Origin: Oceanisphaera litoralis
GTDB taxonomy: Bacteria > Pseudomonadota > Gammaproteobacteria > Enterobacterales > Aeromonadaceae
Direction of reading: 5' to 3'
DNA: 64,000 nt
Assembly: GCF_016907015.1 (NCBI RefSeq)
Contig: NZ_JAFBBE010000003.1
Span: forward strand, 39,028 to 103,027
Below the pieces are notes generated by a model. It was not told the origin of the DNA and made no database searches. It worked only from the letters and a program-made list of their open reading frames with translations. A program made the position numbers and the translations under genes. Numbering within the stretch: the stretch's first letter is position 1; each line of letters opens with the position of its first letter. Below are positions 10,085 through 20,020 of the stretch, one piece after another.

Positions 10085-12472
10085 ATGAAATTTTCAAAAT
10101 CATGGCTGGATGAATGGGTCAACACCGGCCTCGGCGCCGAGGCTCTTGCCGAGCAAATCACCATGGCCGGGCTGGAAGTGGACGGTATAGAGCCGGTCGC
10201 CGGCGACTTCAGCCAGGTAATAGTGGGTGAAGTGGTCGAATGTGGTCAGCACCCGGATGCGGACAAGCTGCGCGTGACCAAGATCAACGTTGGCGGCGAC
10301 GAGCTGCTGGACATCGTCTGTGGCGCGCCCAATTGCCGCCAGGGCCTGAAAGTGGCCGTAGCCGTGGTCGGCGCCGTGCTACCCGGTGATTTCAAGATCA
10401 AGAAAGCCAAGCTGCGCGGCCAGCCGTCGCACGGCATGCTGTGCTCCTACGGCGAGCTGGGTATCGAACTGGACTCCAGCGGTATCATCGAGCTACCCGC
10501 CGATGCCCCCATCGGCACTCCGGTACGTGAGTACCTGGCCCTGAACGACGTTATCATCGACGTGGACCTGACTCCCAACCGCGCCGACTGCCTGAGCATG
10601 GCCGGTCTGGCCCGGGAAGTGGGGGTACTGAACCGGCAGGATGTGAACTGGCCCGACATTCCGGCGGTGACCGCCGGCATAGACGACCAGGTCAGCATCC
10701 GGCTTTCAGCCCCGGCTGCGTGTCCGCGTTATCTCGGCCGGGTGGTCAAAAATATCGACGTCAAGGCGACCACTCCGTTGTGGATGCAGGAAAAACTGCG
10801 CCGCAGCGGCATCCGCAGCATAGATCCGGTGGTGGATATCACCAACTTCGTGCTGCTGGAGTGGGGCCAGCCAATGCACGCCTTCGATCTGGCGACCCTG
10901 AACGGCGGCATTAACGTGCGCATGGCCGAACAGGACGAGAAACTGATCCTGCTCGACGGTAATGAGATCAGCCTGAACGCCGATACCCTGGTGATTGCCG
11001 ACGAAAGCCGGGCCGTGGCCATGGCCGGCATCTTCGGTGGTGAAGCCACCGGTGTAACCGAACATACCCGTGACGTATTGCTGGAATGTGCCTTCTTCAG
11101 TCCGCTGGCCATTACCGGTCGCGCCCGCAACTACGGCCTGCATACCGACTCTTCCCACCGTTTCGAACGTGGTGTCGACTATCGGCTGCAGCACAAGGTG
11201 ATGGAGCGGGCAACCGCCCTGTTGCTGGACATCTGCGGCGGTGAAGCCGGCCCGGTAGTGGAAGCGTTGGCAGAATCCGAACTGCCCCGTGCCAATACCG
11301 TGACCCTGCGTCATGCCAAACTGAATCGTCTGATTGGCATCGACATCGACGCCGCCCAGGTGACCGACATGCTGACTCGTCTGGGGCTGGATGTGACCAC
11401 TACCGCCGACGGTTGGCAGGTGACGGTGCCGAGCTATCGTTTCGACATCGCCATCGAAGAAGATCTGGTGGAAGAAGTGGCCCGTATCTACGGCTACAAC
11501 AATATTCCCGATGTGGCCCCGGTGGCCGGCCTGACCATGTCTCGCCATCAGGAAGCCAGATTGCCCCTGAACCGGCTAAAGGATGCGCTGGTGGATCTGG
11601 GATATCAGGAAGCCATTACCTACAGCTTTGTGGATCCCGCTCAGCAACAGCGGCTGTTCCCGGGCGTCGACACCATGGTGCTGCCCAACCCCATCGCCGC
11701 CGACATGTCCGAGATGCGGGTGTCTCTGTGGCCGGGACTGATCCAGGCCGCGGTCTACAACCAGAACCGCCAGCAATCGCGGCTGCGTCTGTTTGAACAG
11801 GGGCTGACCTTTGTACCGGACGACGCGGCCGAAAACGGCGTGCGTCAGACTCCGGTACTGGCCGGTCTCTTGCTGGGTCCTGTGGTGGACGAGCACTGGG
11901 ACATGACCGACAAGGGGGTGGACTTCTTCGACATCAAGGGCGATGTGGAAAGTCTGCTGGCCCTGAGCGCCAACGAATTAAGCTTCTCCTTTGCCCGGAC
12001 CGACCTCGGCGCCCTGCACCCGGGTCAGTCGGCGGCCTTGCTGCAACAGGGCCGACAGGTCGGCCTGCTCGGCGCCGTACATCCGAGTCTGCTGCGCAAG
12101 CAGGGGCTCAAGTCTCAGGCTTATGTGTTTGAAATCGAGCTGGCAGCCCTGACCGAACGCCGGGTGCCGGAAGCGGCCGACGTGTCTCGCTTCCCGGCCA
12201 ACCGCCGTGATTTGGCGCTGGTGGTCGATCAGTCGGTCGCCGCCGGCGATATCCTTGATTTAGCTAGGAAAGTTGGCGGAGATCAATTGGTTGGATTAAA
12301 CTTGTTCGATGTATACCAAGGACAGGGCATTGCCGACGACAAGAAGAGCCTGGCGCTCGGCTTGGTGTTGCAGGATACCCACAGGACTTTGGAAGAAAAA
12401 GAAATTGCCGACACCGTGGCGCGTATTGTCTCGGCACTTTCTGACGAGTTTAGTGCTTCCTTGAGGGATTGA
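10085..12472 (+). CDS. pheT: phenylalanine-tRNA ligase beta subunit
   Basis: 795 residues, the usual length. It has an N-terminal EMAP/tRNA-binding domain (residues 40-150), B3/B4 editing domains, the B5 domain with the class II-like core, and a C-terminal ferredoxin-fold anticodon-binding domain ([13 protein letters not shown] near 705). It edits mischarged Tyr. The stop is one base from the ihfA start. Confidence 0.97.
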   Translation: MKFSKSWLDEWVNTGLGAEALAEQITMAGLEVDGIEPVAGDFSQVIVGEVVECGQHPDADKLRVTKINVGGDELLDIVCGAPNCRQGLKVAVAVVGAVLPGDFKIKKAKLRGQPSHGMLCSYGELGIELDSSGIIELPADAPIGTPVREYLALNDVIIDVDLTPNRADCLSMAGLAREVGVLNRQDVNWPDIPAVTAGIDDQVSIRLSAPAACPRYLGRVVKNIDVKATTPLWMQEKLRRSGIRSIDPVVDITNFVLLEWGQPMHAFDLATLNGGINVRMAEQDEKLILLDGNEISLNADTLVIADESRAVAMAGIFGGEATGVTEHTRDVLLECAFFSPLAITGRARNYGLHTDSSHRFERGVDYRLQHKVMERATALLLDICGGEAGPVVEALAESELPRANTVTLRHAKLNRLIGIDIDAAQVTDMLTRLGLDVTTTADGWQVTVPSYRFDIAIEEDLVEEVARIYGYNNIPDVAPVAGLTMSRHQEARLPLNRLKDALVDLGYQEAITYSFVDPAQQQRLFPGVDTMVLPNPIAADMSEMRVSLWPGLIQAAVYNQNRQQSRLRLFEQGLTFVPDDAAENGVRQTPVLAGLLLGPVVDEHWDMTDKGVDFFDIKGDVESLLALSANELSFSFARTDLGALHPGQSAALLQQGRQVGLLGAVHPSLLRKQGLKSQAYVFEIELAALTERRVPEAADVSRFPANRRDLALVVDQSVAAGDILDLARKVGGDQLVGLNLFDVYQGQGIADDKKSLALGLVLQDTHRTLEEKEIADTVARIVSALSDEFSASLRD

Positions 12473-12473
12473 T

Positions 12474-12779
12474 ATGGCGTTAACCAAGGCCGACATAGCA
12501 GAGCACCTGTTTACCGAACTGGGCATGAGCAAGCGTGATGCCAAAGACATGGTGGAGGCGTTTTTCGAAGAAATTCGTTCCTCACTGGAGCTCGGTGAAC
12601 AGGTCAAGATTTCAGGTTTCGGTAATTTCGAGTTGCGCAACAAGGGCGAACGCCCGGGGCGCAACCCCAAAACCGGGGAAGACATTCCCATCTCGGCCCG
12701 GCGGGTAGTGACCTTTCGGCCCGGCCAGAAACTGAAGGCCCGGGTAGAAAACGTACCACAGCTCGACGATTCAGAATAA
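12474..12779 (+). CDS. ihfA: integration host factor alpha subunit
   Basis: 101 residues (E. coli 99). It has the HU/IHF fold with KADIAEHLF at the start and the DNA-intercalating arm [12 protein letters not shown], where the conserved Pro wedges between bases. It pairs with IhfB and bends DNA in recombination, replication and sigma54 promoters. Cotranscription with pheST is the classic order. Confidence 0.96.
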   Translation: MALTKADIAEHLFTELGMSKRDAKDMVEAFFEEIRSSLELGEQVKISGFGNFELRNKGERPGRNPKTGEDIPISARRVVTFRPGQKLKARVENVPQLDDSE

Positions 12780-12785
12780 GACCAG

Positions 12786-12811
12786 AGCCAGGCCCAGAGC
12801 CTGGCTTTTTT
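12786..12811 (+). terminator. intrinsic terminator of the pheST-ihfA operon
   Basis: AGCCAGGC (12786-12793), loop CCAGA, GCCTGGCT (12799-12806), then a run of T. It starts seven bases after the ihfA stop. Confidence 0.9.
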
Positions 12812-12942
12812 ACACCTGAGCAAGTCGTTATCTTTTTCCTCACTCCTCACTCCTTACCCCTCATCATGCATTAAGACTAAGGGTGCATTGTCTGCGGGGG
12901 AGCGATGCTGTTAGCCTAGGTTCTGGATCATCAAGCGAAGGG

Positions 12943-13659
12943 ATGCGGACAGTGCACAAAGGAAATATCGTTATTCTCACCGGTGCCGGTATCTCGGCCG
13001 AGTCGGGTATCAGAACCTTCAGGGCCAGTGACGGCCTGTGGGAGCAGCATCATATCGAGGATGTCGCCACCCCGGAAGGCTATCGGCGTAACCCGGAGCT
13101 GGTGCAGCGTTTCTACAATGATCGCAGAGCATTACTGCAGACCGTCGAACCGAATGCCGCCCACCAGGCTCTGGCCCGGCTGGAAGCCGAGTGGCCGGAT
13201 CAGGTCACCCTGGTCACCCAGAATATCGACGACCTGCACGAACGCGCAGGCAGCCAGCATGTGCTGCACATGCATGGCGAGCTGCTCAAGGCCCGTTGTC
13301 CGCACTCCAACCAGACCATCGACTGGACGGGCCCGCTGCACACCGCAGATTTGTGCCATTGCTGTCAGTTTCCCGAACCGCTGCGGCCCCACGTGGTCTG
13401 GTTCGGTGAAATGCCGCTGCTGCTGGATCACATCTATCAGGCCCTGAGCGAAGCCAGTCTGTTTATCGCCATCGGTACTTCCGGCAACGTCTATCCCGCC
13501 GCCGGTCTGGTGCACGAAGCGGCGATGCATAACGCCCACACCGTCGAAATCAACCTGGAGCCGAGCCTGGTCAACAACCATTTCAACGAGCACCGTTATG
13601 GCCCCGCCACCCTGAAAGTGGTCGACTATGTAAACGAACTGCTCGTCAGCCGCAGATAA
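12943..13659 (+). CDS. cobB: NAD-dependent protein deacylase (sirtuin) CobB
   Basis: Class III sirtuin. It shows the NAD-binding [18 protein letters not shown] (the Tyr-x-x-Arg pair that gives desuccinylase activity in CobB), [12 protein letters not shown], the catalytic His in HMHGEL, a zinc site (RC...CHCC) and GTSGNVYPA. It removes acetyl and succinyl groups from lysines and controls acetyl-CoA synthetase. Starts at 12943 (ATG) or 12952 (GTG, better spaced from GAAGGG) are both possible; an upstream ATG at 12883 adds an unlikely leader. Confidence 0.93.
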   Translation: MRTVHKGNIVILTGAGISAESGIRTFRASDGLWEQHHIEDVATPEGYRRNPELVQRFYNDRRALLQTVEPNAAHQALARLEAEWPDQVTLVTQNIDDLHERAGSQHVLHMHGELLKARCPHSNQTIDWTGPLHTADLCHCCQFPEPLRPHVVWFGEMPLLLDHIYQALSEASLFIAIGTSGNVYPAAGLVHEAAMHNAHTVEINLEPSLVNNHFNEHRYGPATLKVVDYVNELLVSRR

Positions 13660-13760
13660 CCGAGGTTCCTGATGAGTCGTCTCCACCAAAGCGGATATGC
13701 ATGGCGTAGGGCACAGGGTTCTCACCTTGATGGAAATGATCACAATGAATTGGCCATATG

Positions 13761-13788
13761 AAAAAGCCCGCTGTCAGCCGGGCTTTTT
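13761..13788. terminator. bidirectional terminator between cobB and potD
   Basis: AAAAAGCCCG (13761-13770), 8-nt loop, CGGGCTTTTT (13779-13788). T-runs on both strands serve convergent cobB and potD. Confidence 0.88.
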
Positions 13789-13792
13789 ATGA

Positions 13793-14848
13793 TTACCGGG
13801 AGCGCAGCTTGACCCAGCAGTCTTCGTAGAGGGCCAGGGTTTCGTCACCCAGATCATCCTGGAAGTGCCCCTTGCCGACGATCTCGGGGGAGGGGAACAG
13901 CACCGGATTTTCAGCAACCTCGTCCGGCAACAAGGGTTTGGCCCCCTTGTTCGGTACCGCCAGCCCCAGTTCCTGAATGATCTGTGCGGCAATATCCGGG
14001 CGCATCAGAAAGTCCAGCAATTGGTGGGCGGCATCCACCGATTTGGCATTGGCAGGAATGGCGGCACTGTCCACCCAGAAGATGGCGCCTTCTTCCGGAT
14101 ACACATATTCCAGGGCGATGCCGTCCTGCCGGGTTTTGTAGGCCTGATCGCTCCACAACAGCCCCAGCGAGACTTCGCCGGTCACATAGGGCATGCGCGG
14201 GTTGTCGGAGTTGTACAGCAGCACGTTGTCCTGCAGCAATAGCAGCTTTTCGTAGGCCGCCTCTATCTCGGCCGGCTCCCGGCTGTTGGCGGAATAGCCC
14301 AGGGTCAGCAGCGCCATCTGAAAATTCTCGCGAATATCGTCGGTCAGCATCAGCTGACCTTGCCACCGGCTGTCCCACAAGTCCTGCCAGGAATGGATGT
14401 CGGCATCGGCCAGTTCATCCCGGTTCACCGCAATGCCGGTGCTGCCGAACGAATAGGGCATGCTGTAGCGGTTGCCCGGGTCGAAGTCCTTGTTCAACAT
14501 GCTGTCGTCAAGCTGGCTGAAGTGGGGCAGCTTGCTCTTGTCGAGCGGCTGCAGCATGCCTTCACGCGCCATCTTGCTCAGCATGTAGCTGGACGGAAAA
14601 ACCAGATCGTAACTTTCGCGCGCCTTGCTGGTTTGCAACAGCTTGAGCTTGGCATACAGTGCCTCGTTGGAATCGAAGCTGGCGTAATCCACCTTGACGC
14701 CGGTTTCCTCGGTAAAGGCCTGCAGTACATCTTCGGGCAGATACTCGGCCCAGGCATAGACAGACAGGCGATCCTGCGCCTGCGCCTGCGCCAGCATCGG
14801 CAGACTGGCGGCCACCACCAGGGCCAGAGGACGGAACCAGAATTTCAT
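13793..14848 (-). CDS. potD: spermidine/putrescine-binding periplasmic protein PotD
   Basis: 351 residues with a clear signal peptide (basic start, hydrophobic core, cleavage near AQAQA-QD), then VYAWAEYLPEDVLQAFTEET, the usual PotD/PotF start. It captures polyamines in the periplasm and hands them to PotBC. Its start lies one base after the potC stop. The transporter it serves lacks a complete ATPase gene here (see potA). Confidence 0.93.
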   Translation of the reverse strand: MKFWFRPLALVVAASLPMLAQAQAQDRLSVYAWAEYLPEDVLQAFTEETGVKVDYASFDSNEALYAKLKLLQTSKARESYDLVFPSSYMLSKMAREGMLQPLDKSKLPHFSQLDDSMLNKDFDPGNRYSMPYSFGSTGIAVNRDELADADIHSWQDLWDSRWQGQLMLTDDIRENFQMALLTLGYSANSREPAEIEAAYEKLLLLQDNVLLYNSDNPRMPYVTGEVSLGLLWSDQAYKTRQDGIALEYVYPEEGAIFWVDSAAIPANAKSVDAAHQLLDFLMRPDIAAQIIQELGLAVPNKGAKPLLPDEVAENPVLFPSPEIVGKGHFQDDLGDETLALYEDCWVKLRSR

Positions 14849-14849
14849 A

Positions 14850-15617
14850 TCAGCGTTTATTCCTTAACAAGAGTTGAGATATCACCACCAGCGCCAGCGA
14901 CACCGCCAGCATGATGGTGGCCAGGGCATTCACCTCGGGCGAAACGCCCACCTTGACCATGGAGTAGATTTTCAGCGGCAGAATTTCGTAACTGGGGCCG
15001 GTGACAAAAGAGCTGACGATCACATCGTCCAGCGACAGGGTAAAACTCAGCAGCCAGCCGGCGGCAATGGCGGGCGCGGCCAGCGGCAGTATTATCTTGC
15101 GAAAGACAACCGCCTCGCCGGCCCCCAGATCCCGGGCCGCTTCCAGCATGCGCACATCAAAGCCCTTGAGTCGCGAATAGACGGTGATCACCACGAAGGG
15201 CAGGCAGAAGGTGATATGGGCAAACAGCAGTGACCAAAAGCCGAGCGAAATACCCAGCACCACAAACAGCGCCAGCAACGAAATGGCCATCACTATGTCC
15301 GGCGACATCATCACCACAAACAGCATGCCGCCGACGAAACCCTTGCCGCGAAAACGGTAGCGATACAGGGCCACCGCCGCCAGGGTGCCGATCAATGCCG
15401 CCCCTGTGGCCGACACCAGAGCGACGGTCACCGAATGACGGGCGGCTTCCATCAGGCCGGCGTTGTTGGCCAGTCGCTCGTACCAGTCGAGGGTAAAGCC
15501 GTCCCAGCGGATGCCGTAACGGGAACAATTGAAGGAATTGACGATCAAGACCCCTATCGGAATATACAGATAGGCGAATACCAGCAGCAAAACGCTGCCC
15601 TTGAGCCAGTTAATCAT
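14850..15617 (-). CDS. potC: spermidine/putrescine ABC transporter permease PotC
   Basis: 255 residues with six predicted membrane segments. The EAA loop (EAARDLGAGEAVVFRKIILPLA), which contacts the ATPase, sits near residue 165. The start overlaps the end of potB by 8 bp, indicating coupling. Confidence 0.94.
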   Translation of the reverse strand: MINWLKGSVLLLVFAYLYIPIGVLIVNSFNCSRYGIRWDGFTLDWYERLANNAGLMEAARHSVTVALVSATGAALIGTLAAVALYRYRFRGKGFVGGMLFVVMMSPDIVMAISLLALFVVLGISLGFWSLLFAHITFCLPFVVITVYSRLKGFDVRMLEAARDLGAGEAVVFRKIILPLAAPAIAAGWLLSFTLSLDDVIVSSFVTGPSYEILPLKIYSMVKVGVSPEVNALATIMLAVSLALVVISQLLLRNKR

Positions 15618-16476
15618 CGATCGACACCTTCCTGTTCAGCATTTTCGCCGCCCGGTAATACAGATACATCATGCCCGCCATCAGCACCGTCAGGGTCACG
15701 CTGGTGGCGGCACCGAAGGGCCAGTCCCGGATGTTGAGGAACTGGGTCTTGATGATGTTGCCAATCAGCAGGTTCTTGGCCCCGCCTAACAAGTCCGAAA
15801 TATAAAACATGCCCAGCGCCGGCAGAAACACCAGCAGACAACCGGCCACGATACCCGGCAGGGTCAGCGGCAGTATGATGCGGCAAAAACGTGCCACGGC
15901 ACCGGCCCCCAGATCCCGCGCCGCTTCCAGCAGTTGGCCGTCAAGCTTGTCGATGGCGGAGTACAGGGGCAGTACCATAAAGGGCAGCAGTATGTACACC
16001 AGGCCGATGATCACCGCCACCTCGGTAAACATGATGCGCAGCGGCTGTTCGATCAGCCCCAGGCTCAGCAATACCGTATTGAGCAGCCCCTTGGTACCCA
16101 GCACCACCTTGAGCGCATAGGTACGGATCAGCGAGTTGGTCCAGAACGGCACTATCACCAGAAACAGCATCAGGGGCCGAATGCGGGGCGGCAGCCGGGC
16201 GATGATAAAGGCGAACGGATAGCCCAGCAGCAGACAGAGCAGGGTGGCGAACCCGGCCATCAATAATGAATGCCCGAGCACCTTCACATAGAGCGGATCC
16301 AGCAGGCGGCCGTAGCTGTCCAGGCTGAACACCAGGCTGATCAGACTGGCGTGATCCCGGGTCATGAAACTGGTGGCAATGATCATCAGGTTGGGCAGAA
16401 ATACAAACAGCGATAGCCAGCCGACGATAAGCGTGACCGCCACATTCCTGAAACCATTGGCTCGAAAACCATGCAT
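15610..16476 (-). CDS. potB: spermidine/putrescine ABC transporter permease PotB
   Basis: 288 residues from ATG at 16476, preceded by a strong AGGGGGAG site; E. coli PotB is 275. Upstream in-frame starts (16545, 16623) have no ribosome-binding site and run into potA. It has six membrane helices and the EAA loop LLEAARDLGAGAVARF. The coupling surfaces appear intact even though the partner ATPase gene is truncated. Confidence 0.92.
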   Translation of the reverse strand: MHGFRANGFRNVAVTLIVGWLSLFVFLPNLMIIATSFMTRDHASLISLVFSLDSYGRLLDPLYVKVLGHSLLMAGFATLLCLLLGYPFAFIIARLPPRIRPLMLFLVIVPFWTNSLIRTYALKVVLGTKGLLNTVLLSLGLIEQPLRIMFTEVAVIIGLVYILLPFMVLPLYSAIDKLDGQLLEAARDLGAGAVARFCRIILPLTLPGIVAGCLLVFLPALGMFYISDLLGGAKNLLIGNIIKTQFLNIRDWPFGAATSVTLTVLMAGMMYLYYRAAKMLNRKVSIDD

Positions 16477-16531
16477 ACCGCTCCCCCTGGCTTGCGACGC
16501 CCCGTCTGGAGCCCCTTTTTCGCGCAAACCG

Positions 16532-17161
16532 TCAGTGCTGTTCATAGGGCAACACCACCTCCCAGCCATCGACCCAGCTGACGCTGACCTGCTGTCCCAG
16601 ACGATAATCGAAGTCCGGATCATCCTCGTCGAAAAACTCGGAGATCAGGATCTGCCGGCCCGACGGCAGCGCCACCCGCGACTCCAGGGTCGCGCCCTTG
16701 TACAACCGTTCGACAATGCGGCCCGGCACGCCTTTTTTATTCGAATCAAGAGAGTGTGTATCGCTGGGGCATGTGTCGCCGGAGTGAGTGTCGCTGACTT
16801 CGGGGATACTCACCGCCATGCGCACGTCTTCCGGACGCAACAGCACGCACACCTTGTCACCGGTACTGAACGGATGCCGGCTGTGCACCACGCAGTCCCG
16901 ACCTTCTACCCGGGCATGCCAGGCGCCGGTCGGCTCGGCCCGCGCCAGCAGCTCGCCGTCCATGATGTTGATCTCACCGATAAAGCGGGCCACAAACAGG
17001 TTGGCCGGCGACTCGTAAATCTCCCTCGGGGTACCGTCCTGCACTATCTTGCCGCCGTGCATCACCACTATCCTGTCGGACATGGACAGGGCTTCCTCCT
17101 GATCGTGGGTCACGAACACGAAGGTAATGCCGAGCCTGCGCTGCAGCTGCTTGAGCTGAAC
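16532..17161 (-). pseudogene. potA: potA remnant: C-terminal half of the polyamine ABC ATPase
   Basis: The frame resembles E. coli PotA only from [19 protein letters not shown] onward, that is from just after Walker B to the C-terminus. The H-loop (VTHDQEEA), the TOBE domain with LLRPEDVRM and the end ([14 protein letters not shown]) are intact. Walker A, Q-loop, LSGGQ and Walker B are all missing; PotA is normally about 370 residues. Upstream of about 17161 the frame runs into unrelated codons and a stop. The insert [15 protein letters not shown] is a 15-bp tandem expansion. It cannot bind or hydrolyse ATP as it stands; polyamine uptake would need an ATPase from elsewhere. Confidence 0.88.
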
Positions 17162-17268
17162 ACGGTGTTCACCTTTTTTAATTCCCTTGTTTTTATAATG
17201 GCTTAGCGCTACTGCCTCAGGCCTCTTCCTCCGTTATAATGGCACCACTTCCAGTAAGAGAGCGTATT

Positions 17269-18066
17269 ATGAACGAACCACGATTTGCCCGGCTGCAACA
17301 GTCGCTGGAGCAGGGCTTTACACTGACTCCCAAGGCTATTTTTCAGGAGGCCTGGCAGCGTATTCAGGGCGCCAAAATGCCGATATTGCTGGCCACCGTT
17401 GGTGTGGTCGGCTGCTGGCTGCTGCTGAACCAGTTATTGATGACGGTCGGTGGTGAAGGCGAGGAGGCGTCATGGAATCTGAGCCTGCTGGGCTTGCTGA
17501 TTTCCATGATCATGGCCCCGATGAGCGGTGGCCTGGACATGATGGGCGTACACAGATCCGTAGACAGACCCATACGCCCCAATCAGATTTTCGACTACTT
17601 CCGCTATCTGCTCCCCCTGGCGCTGGCCAGCATGCTCATGGGCATCATCAGCAGCCTGTTTCTGCCCCTGGGCCAAAGCCTGGGACTGCCGCCCATGGTG
17701 TCGATGCTGCCGACGCTGATCCTGAGCGTGGCCTTGATGTTCACCTTTCCGTTGATCCTGGAAAAGGGCCTGAGCCCGGTACAGGCCATTATTACCTCGT
17801 TGCGTCTCTTTGCCCGCCAGTGGCTGATGCTGCTGTCTATCCATCTGATGCTGATGCTGCTGTTCATGGGCGCGGTATTGACCTTCGGCATCGGCCTGGT
17901 CTGGGTCGCCCCCCTTTATATAGTGGTGAAGGGTATTCTCTACCGAGAAGCCTGCGGCGTTGAAGGCATGCCGGAAGATCAGCAAGCCCCTGCTGTCAAT
18001 GGCCCCCTAAATGGCTCCCCAAATAACTCCAAAGACAATAGTCCCAAGGATCGTTTCGACGCATGA
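17269..18066 (+). CDS. conserved multi-pass membrane protein, function unknown
   Basis: 265 residues from ATG at 17269 (AAGAGAG ribosome site; a further upstream start at 17239 is less likely). About six hydrophobic helices lie between residues 35 and 230. The hydrophilic C-terminus is rich in Asn, Pro, Ser and Lys. It resembles BPSS1780-type membrane proteins in layout, but I cannot assign a function. TATAAT at 17235-17240 could be its -10. The stop overlaps the next start (ATGA). Confidence 0.75.
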   Translation: MNEPRFARLQQSLEQGFTLTPKAIFQEAWQRIQGAKMPILLATVGVVGCWLLLNQLLMTVGGEGEEASWNLSLLGLLISMIMAPMSGGLDMMGVHRSVDRPIRPNQIFDYFRYLLPLALASMLMGIISSLFLPLGQSLGLPPMVSMLPTLILSVALMFTFPLILEKGLSPVQAIITSLRLFARQWLMLLSIHLMLMLLFMGAVLTFGIGLVWVAPLYIVVKGILYREACGVEGMPEDQQAPAVNGPLNGSPNNSKDNSPKDRFDA

Positions 18067-18662
18067 AGCTCTCTTTCATCATTGCCATGCTGGCCCTGAC
18101 CGCCGCCACCGCGCAGGCGATCCCCTTCAACCTGGGCTACAGCGGCTTTTACAAATACATGGCCAAGGTAGAAAAAGCCGGGGTCGAGCACACCGAGCTC
18201 GGCTTTTATCTGAGCCGCACCGACGGCCAGGGGCTCTGTAACATAGAATCCGGCATCATTCGGGTGGATGACAGCCTCAAGGGAGTCGTCAGGGTGCTGC
18301 CCCACGGCCAGTTTGTGTTGCCCTACGATAAACAATTGCATCTGGACAAGGCCCTGGTCGAACTCGAGGTGACCGATGCCGGGCAATGTGATATCTCCAT
18401 TCAGATCCAGGCCAATCTGGCCGCCGGCCATGTCTCCATGGCGCAACTGCGCCAGGTAGAAGACGAAATGTATCGCCTGTTACAGAAGATGGCCGGCTGG
18501 CCCGGGAGATACTTTGTACCGGAACTGAAGGGGATAAAGCTGCATCCGGCCGAGCCGGGCCAACGCCTGAACGGTATGGAACAACAAACGCTGAGCGATG
18601 CCGAGCTGGCGGGCGAGCACAGCCTGTCATTGCCGGCAGTGCGGATCACGCCCTGGTTTTAA
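18063..18662 (+). CDS. exported protein, DUF2987-like
   Basis: 199 residues with a signal peptide (cleavage after TAQA). The mature part begins with a YSGFYKYMAKVEKAG-type motif and contains two Cys residues (CNIES, QCDIS) that could form a disulfide. It looks like the DUF2987 family of periplasmic proteins; function unknown. Translationally coupled to the membrane protein upstream by a 4-bp overlap, which suggests they act together. Confidence 0.65.
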   Translation: MKLSFIIAMLALTAATAQAIPFNLGYSGFYKYMAKVEKAGVEHTELGFYLSRTDGQGLCNIESGIIRVDDSLKGVVRVLPHGQFVLPYDKQLHLDKALVELEVTDAGQCDISIQIQANLAAGHVSMAQLRQVEDEMYRLLQKMAGWPGRYFVPELKGIKLHPAEPGQRLNGMEQQTLSDAELAGEHSLSLPAVRITPWF

Positions 18663-18670
18663 GAAGACAC

Positions 18671-18697
18671 TGGATTCCCGCCTTCGCGGGAATGACG
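18671..18697. repeat. REP-like palindromic repeat
   Basis: ATTCCCGC, loop CTTC, GCGGGAAT (18674-18693) within tggattcccg...aatgacg. This is the form of the extragenic palindrome dispersed in many proteobacterial genomes. It lies just after the DUF2987-like gene and could protect its mRNA 3' end. Confidence 0.6.
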
Positions 18698-18877
18698 ATA
18701 GAAGACCCTGGCAGTCGGCCGGCAATATGAGCAAGCCAGCTTCTTCTATCAAAATATAAATGAATCATTTCACAAAAATGCAGCACAAAAATCTTATCAA
18801 TGAAATGCCGACCCGGTAATTACCGATACCAGACAGGATAAAACGCGGCCAGATCCATCAGTACAAAGTGATCAACA

Positions 18878-18903
18878 AAAAAGGCGCCTCGGCGCCTTTT
18901 TTT
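18878..18903. terminator. bidirectional terminator at the 3' end of ttcA
   Basis: AAAAAAGGCGCC, loop TC, GGCGCCTTTTTT. It serves ttcA on the minus strand, 17 bp past its stop, and any read-through from the plus strand. Confidence 0.88.
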
Positions 18904-18920
18904 GTTATTTCATTCGATGG

Positions 18921-19949
18921 TTACTTCACTTCGATGATGTCGAGCCGTTCGCCCGGTGCCGGCGCGGTATCGTCCTCGTCTTTATCGATAAAGCGTGGCG
19001 CCACCTCCGGCTTGTCGAAACCGATGTCGCCGCCGTCGATCACGCCCGAGTCGCTGTTGATGCTCTTGAAGTCGAACTGCTGATGATCCAGCAGGTGAGA
19101 CGGCACCAGGTTCTGCAGCGAGCGGAACATGCTTTCGATGCGGCCGGGAAAGCGTTTGTCCCAGTCTTGCAGCATGTTCTTGATCGCCTGACGCTGCAGG
19201 TTTTCCTGCGAGCCGCACAGGTTGCAGGGGATGATCGGAAACTCGCGGGCTTCGGCAAAGCGCACCAGGTCTTTTTCTTTACAGTACGCCAGCGGACGGA
19301 TCACCACATGCTTGCCGTTATCGCTGACCAGCTTGGGCGGCATCGACTTCATGGTGCCGCCATAGAACATGTTCAGCAGCAGCGTTTCGAGAATGTCGTC
19401 TCTGTGGTGGCCCAGGGCAATCTTGGTCGCGCCCAGCTCGGTGGCGGTACGATACAGAATACCCCGGCGCAGGCGGGAACACAGCGAGCAGGTGGTTTTT
19501 CCTTCCGGCACCTTGTCCATCACGATGGAATAGGTGTCTTCTTCCACTATCCGGTATTCCACCCCCAGCTCATCCAGGTAGGCGGGCAGCACATGCTCGG
19601 GAAAGCCCGGCTGTTTCTGATCCAGGTTCACCGCTATGATGTCGAAATGGATCGGGGCATGGGCTTTCATGTTGAGCAGAATATCGAGCATGGCATAACT
19701 GTCCTTGCCGCCGGACAGGCACACCATGACCTTATCGCCGTCTTCAATCATGTTGAAGTCGGCAATGGCTTCACCCACATGACGACGCAGTCGCTTGTGC
19801 AGCTTGTTAAAGTTGTATGCCTGCTTGACTGATGGAGCAGACTTAACTTGTTCGGCAATCGCTTGTTCGGCAATCGCTTGTTCGGCAATCGCTTGTTCGG
19901 CAATCGCTTGTTTGGCAATGGCGTGTTCGGAAATGGCGTGTTCGGTCAT
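18921..19949 (-). CDS. ttcA: tRNA 2-thiocytidine(32) synthetase TtcA
   Basis: 342 residues from ATG at 19949. The PP-loop ATP site is SGGKDSY, followed by the conserved Cys pairs (CSLCSR and CNLCGS) that bind the iron-sulfur cluster used to thiolate C32 of some tRNAs. Residues 1-35 are an odd run of pentapeptides (EQAIA), absent from TtcA of other species; the family core begins at about residue 43 ([15 protein letters not shown]). This order beside uspE and fnr is conserved in Vibrio and Aeromonas. Confidence 0.95.
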   Translation of the reverse strand: MTEHAISEHAIAKQAIAEQAIAEQAIAEQAIAEQVKSAPSVKQAYNFNKLHKRLRRHVGEAIADFNMIEDGDKVMVCLSGGKDSYAMLDILLNMKAHAPIHFDIIAVNLDQKQPGFPEHVLPAYLDELGVEYRIVEEDTYSIVMDKVPEGKTTCSLCSRLRRGILYRTATELGATKIALGHHRDDILETLLLNMFYGGTMKSMPPKLVSDNGKHVVIRPLAYCKEKDLVRFAEAREFPIIPCNLCGSQENLQRQAIKNMLQDWDKRFPGRIESMFRSLQNLVPSHLLDHQQFDFKSINSDSGVIDGGDIGFDKPEVAPRFIDKDEDDTAPAPGERLDIIEVK

Positions 19950-19951
19950 GG
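19847..19951. repeat. 15-bp minisatellite inside ttcA
   Basis: Seven units of a 15-bp repeat (cttgttcggcaatcg and variants). The four units nearest the core are virtually identical and those nearest the start codon have diverged. Each encodes EQAIA or a relative. Because 15 is a multiple of three, copy-number change would not shift the frame. Confidence 0.95.
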
Positions 19952-19976
19952 TAACCCCGGCAAAAAAACTGGGGTT

Positions 19977-20004
19977 ATTATAGTGACTGGCGCCCCGAGG
20001 GCAA
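19977..20004 (-). promoter_or_regulatory. candidate ttcA promoter with leader hairpin
   Basis: On the minus strand: TTGCCC (19999-20004), 16-nt spacer, TATAAT (19977-19982). The short leader that follows contains the inverted repeat TAACCCC/GGGGTTA around a T-rich loop. The promoter lies in the 71-bp gap between uspE and ttcA. Confidence 0.5.
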
Positions 20005-20020
20005 GGCGCCAGTGGCGGGA

